Shown here: piece after piece, positions 19,161 to 19,369 of the stretch | Position numbering within the stretch: position 1 is the first letter of the stretch | Layout: each line of letters starts with the position of its first letter | Assembly: GCA_016748015.1 (NCBI GenBank) | Contig: JAAOMT010000209.1 | Location: forward strand, 1-19,369 | Source: Geosiphon pyriformis | Taxonomy: Eukaryota; Glomeromycota; Glomeromycetes; Archaeosporales; Geosiphonaceae | DNA length: 19,369 nucleotides | Reading direction: 5' to 3' | Made by a program: the position numbers and the translations under genes | Notes under the pieces: model-generated | What the model was told of the DNA's origin: nothing | The model's database searches: none | What the model saw: only the letters and a program-made list of their open reading frames with translations

Positions 19161-19369
19161 GTTACCTGTTTTTTAGAATCTTCCTTCATTTTTTCGTATT
19201 CATCAAATTTTTTTCTAAGTAAATTTTGTTTTCTATACTCAAATTTTCTTCTGCTAATTGCTCTTCAAATCTAATTACCTTTTTTAATGCTTCATATGCT
19301 TCTGTAATTGTAATTATAGCAGGTGGAGATTCTTTTAATTCTTCTTCCGATTCATTAATTGTATTGGTT
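19094..19369 (-). pseudogene. C-terminal part of a pogo/Tigger-like transposase (frameshifted)
   Basis: From the window edge the frame reads TNTINESEEELKESPPAI, then ITEAYEALKKVIRFEEQ, a pattern typical of the acidic, helical tail behind the DDE catalytic domain of pogo-like transposases. Around 19241-19250, in an A-rich stretch, the sensible frame shifts. The original frame runs on to a TGA at 19188-19186. The other frame continues with FEYRKQNLLRKKFDEYEKMK, then KKQVTINQYF, sixteen Asn and the stop at 19096-19094. QVTINQYF fits the PCNA-binding PIP-box pattern Q-x-x-h-x-x-aromatic-aromatic, which is known at the C-terminus of pogo-type transposases. The element would be mobilised by cut and paste at TA. 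The catalytic domain is outside the window, so activity cannot be judged, but the frameshift suggests a dead copy unless it is a sequencing error. Confidence 0.65.

Larger units (their letters stand above)
18982..19369 (-). mobile_element. 3' end of a pogo/Tigger-like DNA transposon, truncated by the window end
   Basis: The TA at 18982-18983 followed by CAGTCAGACCTCTATAA has the typical form of a pogo/Fot1/Tigger terminal inverted repeat with its duplicated TA target. Just inside, 18996-19055 forms a hairpin-type subterminal repeat. The transposase reading frame ends at 19094 and runs leftward toward this terminus, so this is the 3' end. The 5' end and the rest of the transposase lie beyond the window. 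The partner inverted repeat is therefore not visible. Confidence 0.7.

Noticed and set aside
19040-19222. Plus-strand ORF with a poly-Ile run
   Set aside because: It is the other strand of the (ATT)16 array and of the transposase tail.
1-19369. CRISPR array, tRNA, rRNA or bacterial defence/operon features
   Set aside because: No regularly spaced repeats, no tRNA-like B-box in a plausible cloverleaf, and the gene structure is eukaryotic.

Overview
The window looks like nuclear DNA from a very AT-rich eukaryote, most plausibly an arbuscular mycorrhizal fungus (Glomeromycotina, Rhizophagus type). This rests on general recognition of the retrotransposon's ORF1 and ORF2 proteins, on a pogo-like transposon end, on short GT...AG introns and on the base composition. 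No database search was run, and other AT-rich fungi (e.g. anaerobic gut fungi) cannot be excluded.

Layout. (1) 1-~2585: about 85-92% AT DNA with no gene. (2) ~2586-~9406: one nearly full-length but dead non-LTR retrotransposon (LINE) on the minus strand. It has a 5' UTR, ORF1 (RRM-like domain plus CCHC knuckle), ORF2 (APE-type endonuclease, reverse transcriptase, RNase H, C-terminal Cys/His motif) and a 3' UTR. GC is near 45-50% in sampled lines, so the borders are abrupt. ORF1 has two in-frame stops and no ATG at the expected start; ORF2 has seven stops and two frameshifts. Many lesions are G:C to A:T changes. (3) ~9421-15480: six kilobases of AT-rich DNA without a gene. (4) 15506-~16140, perhaps to ~16300: an older plus-strand relic of the C-terminal part of a related LINE ORF2, colinear with the first copy. 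(5) ~16300-18480: DNA of about 70% AT. It holds a candidate split gene on the minus strand (four exons, 17588 to 16810, intron phases that fit) and a few short unassigned ORFs. (6) 18390-18980: short degenerate repeats and TCAC...GTGA palindromes. (7) 18982-19369: the 3' end of a pogo/Tigger-like DNA transposon reading leftward. It has a terminal TA-CAG inverted-repeat end, a subterminal hairpin and the last ~90 codons of the transposase, which finish in a PIP-box-like motif and 16 Asn codons made by an (ATT)n microsatellite.

The window is therefore dominated by transposons of different ages, with one candidate host gene between them. No bacterial-type system, tRNA, rRNA or CRISPR was seen. 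The most notable signals are the ORF1/ORF2 stop-start overlap of the LINE, its deamination-like decay, the sharp composition steps, and the coding microsatellite at the transposase C-terminus.
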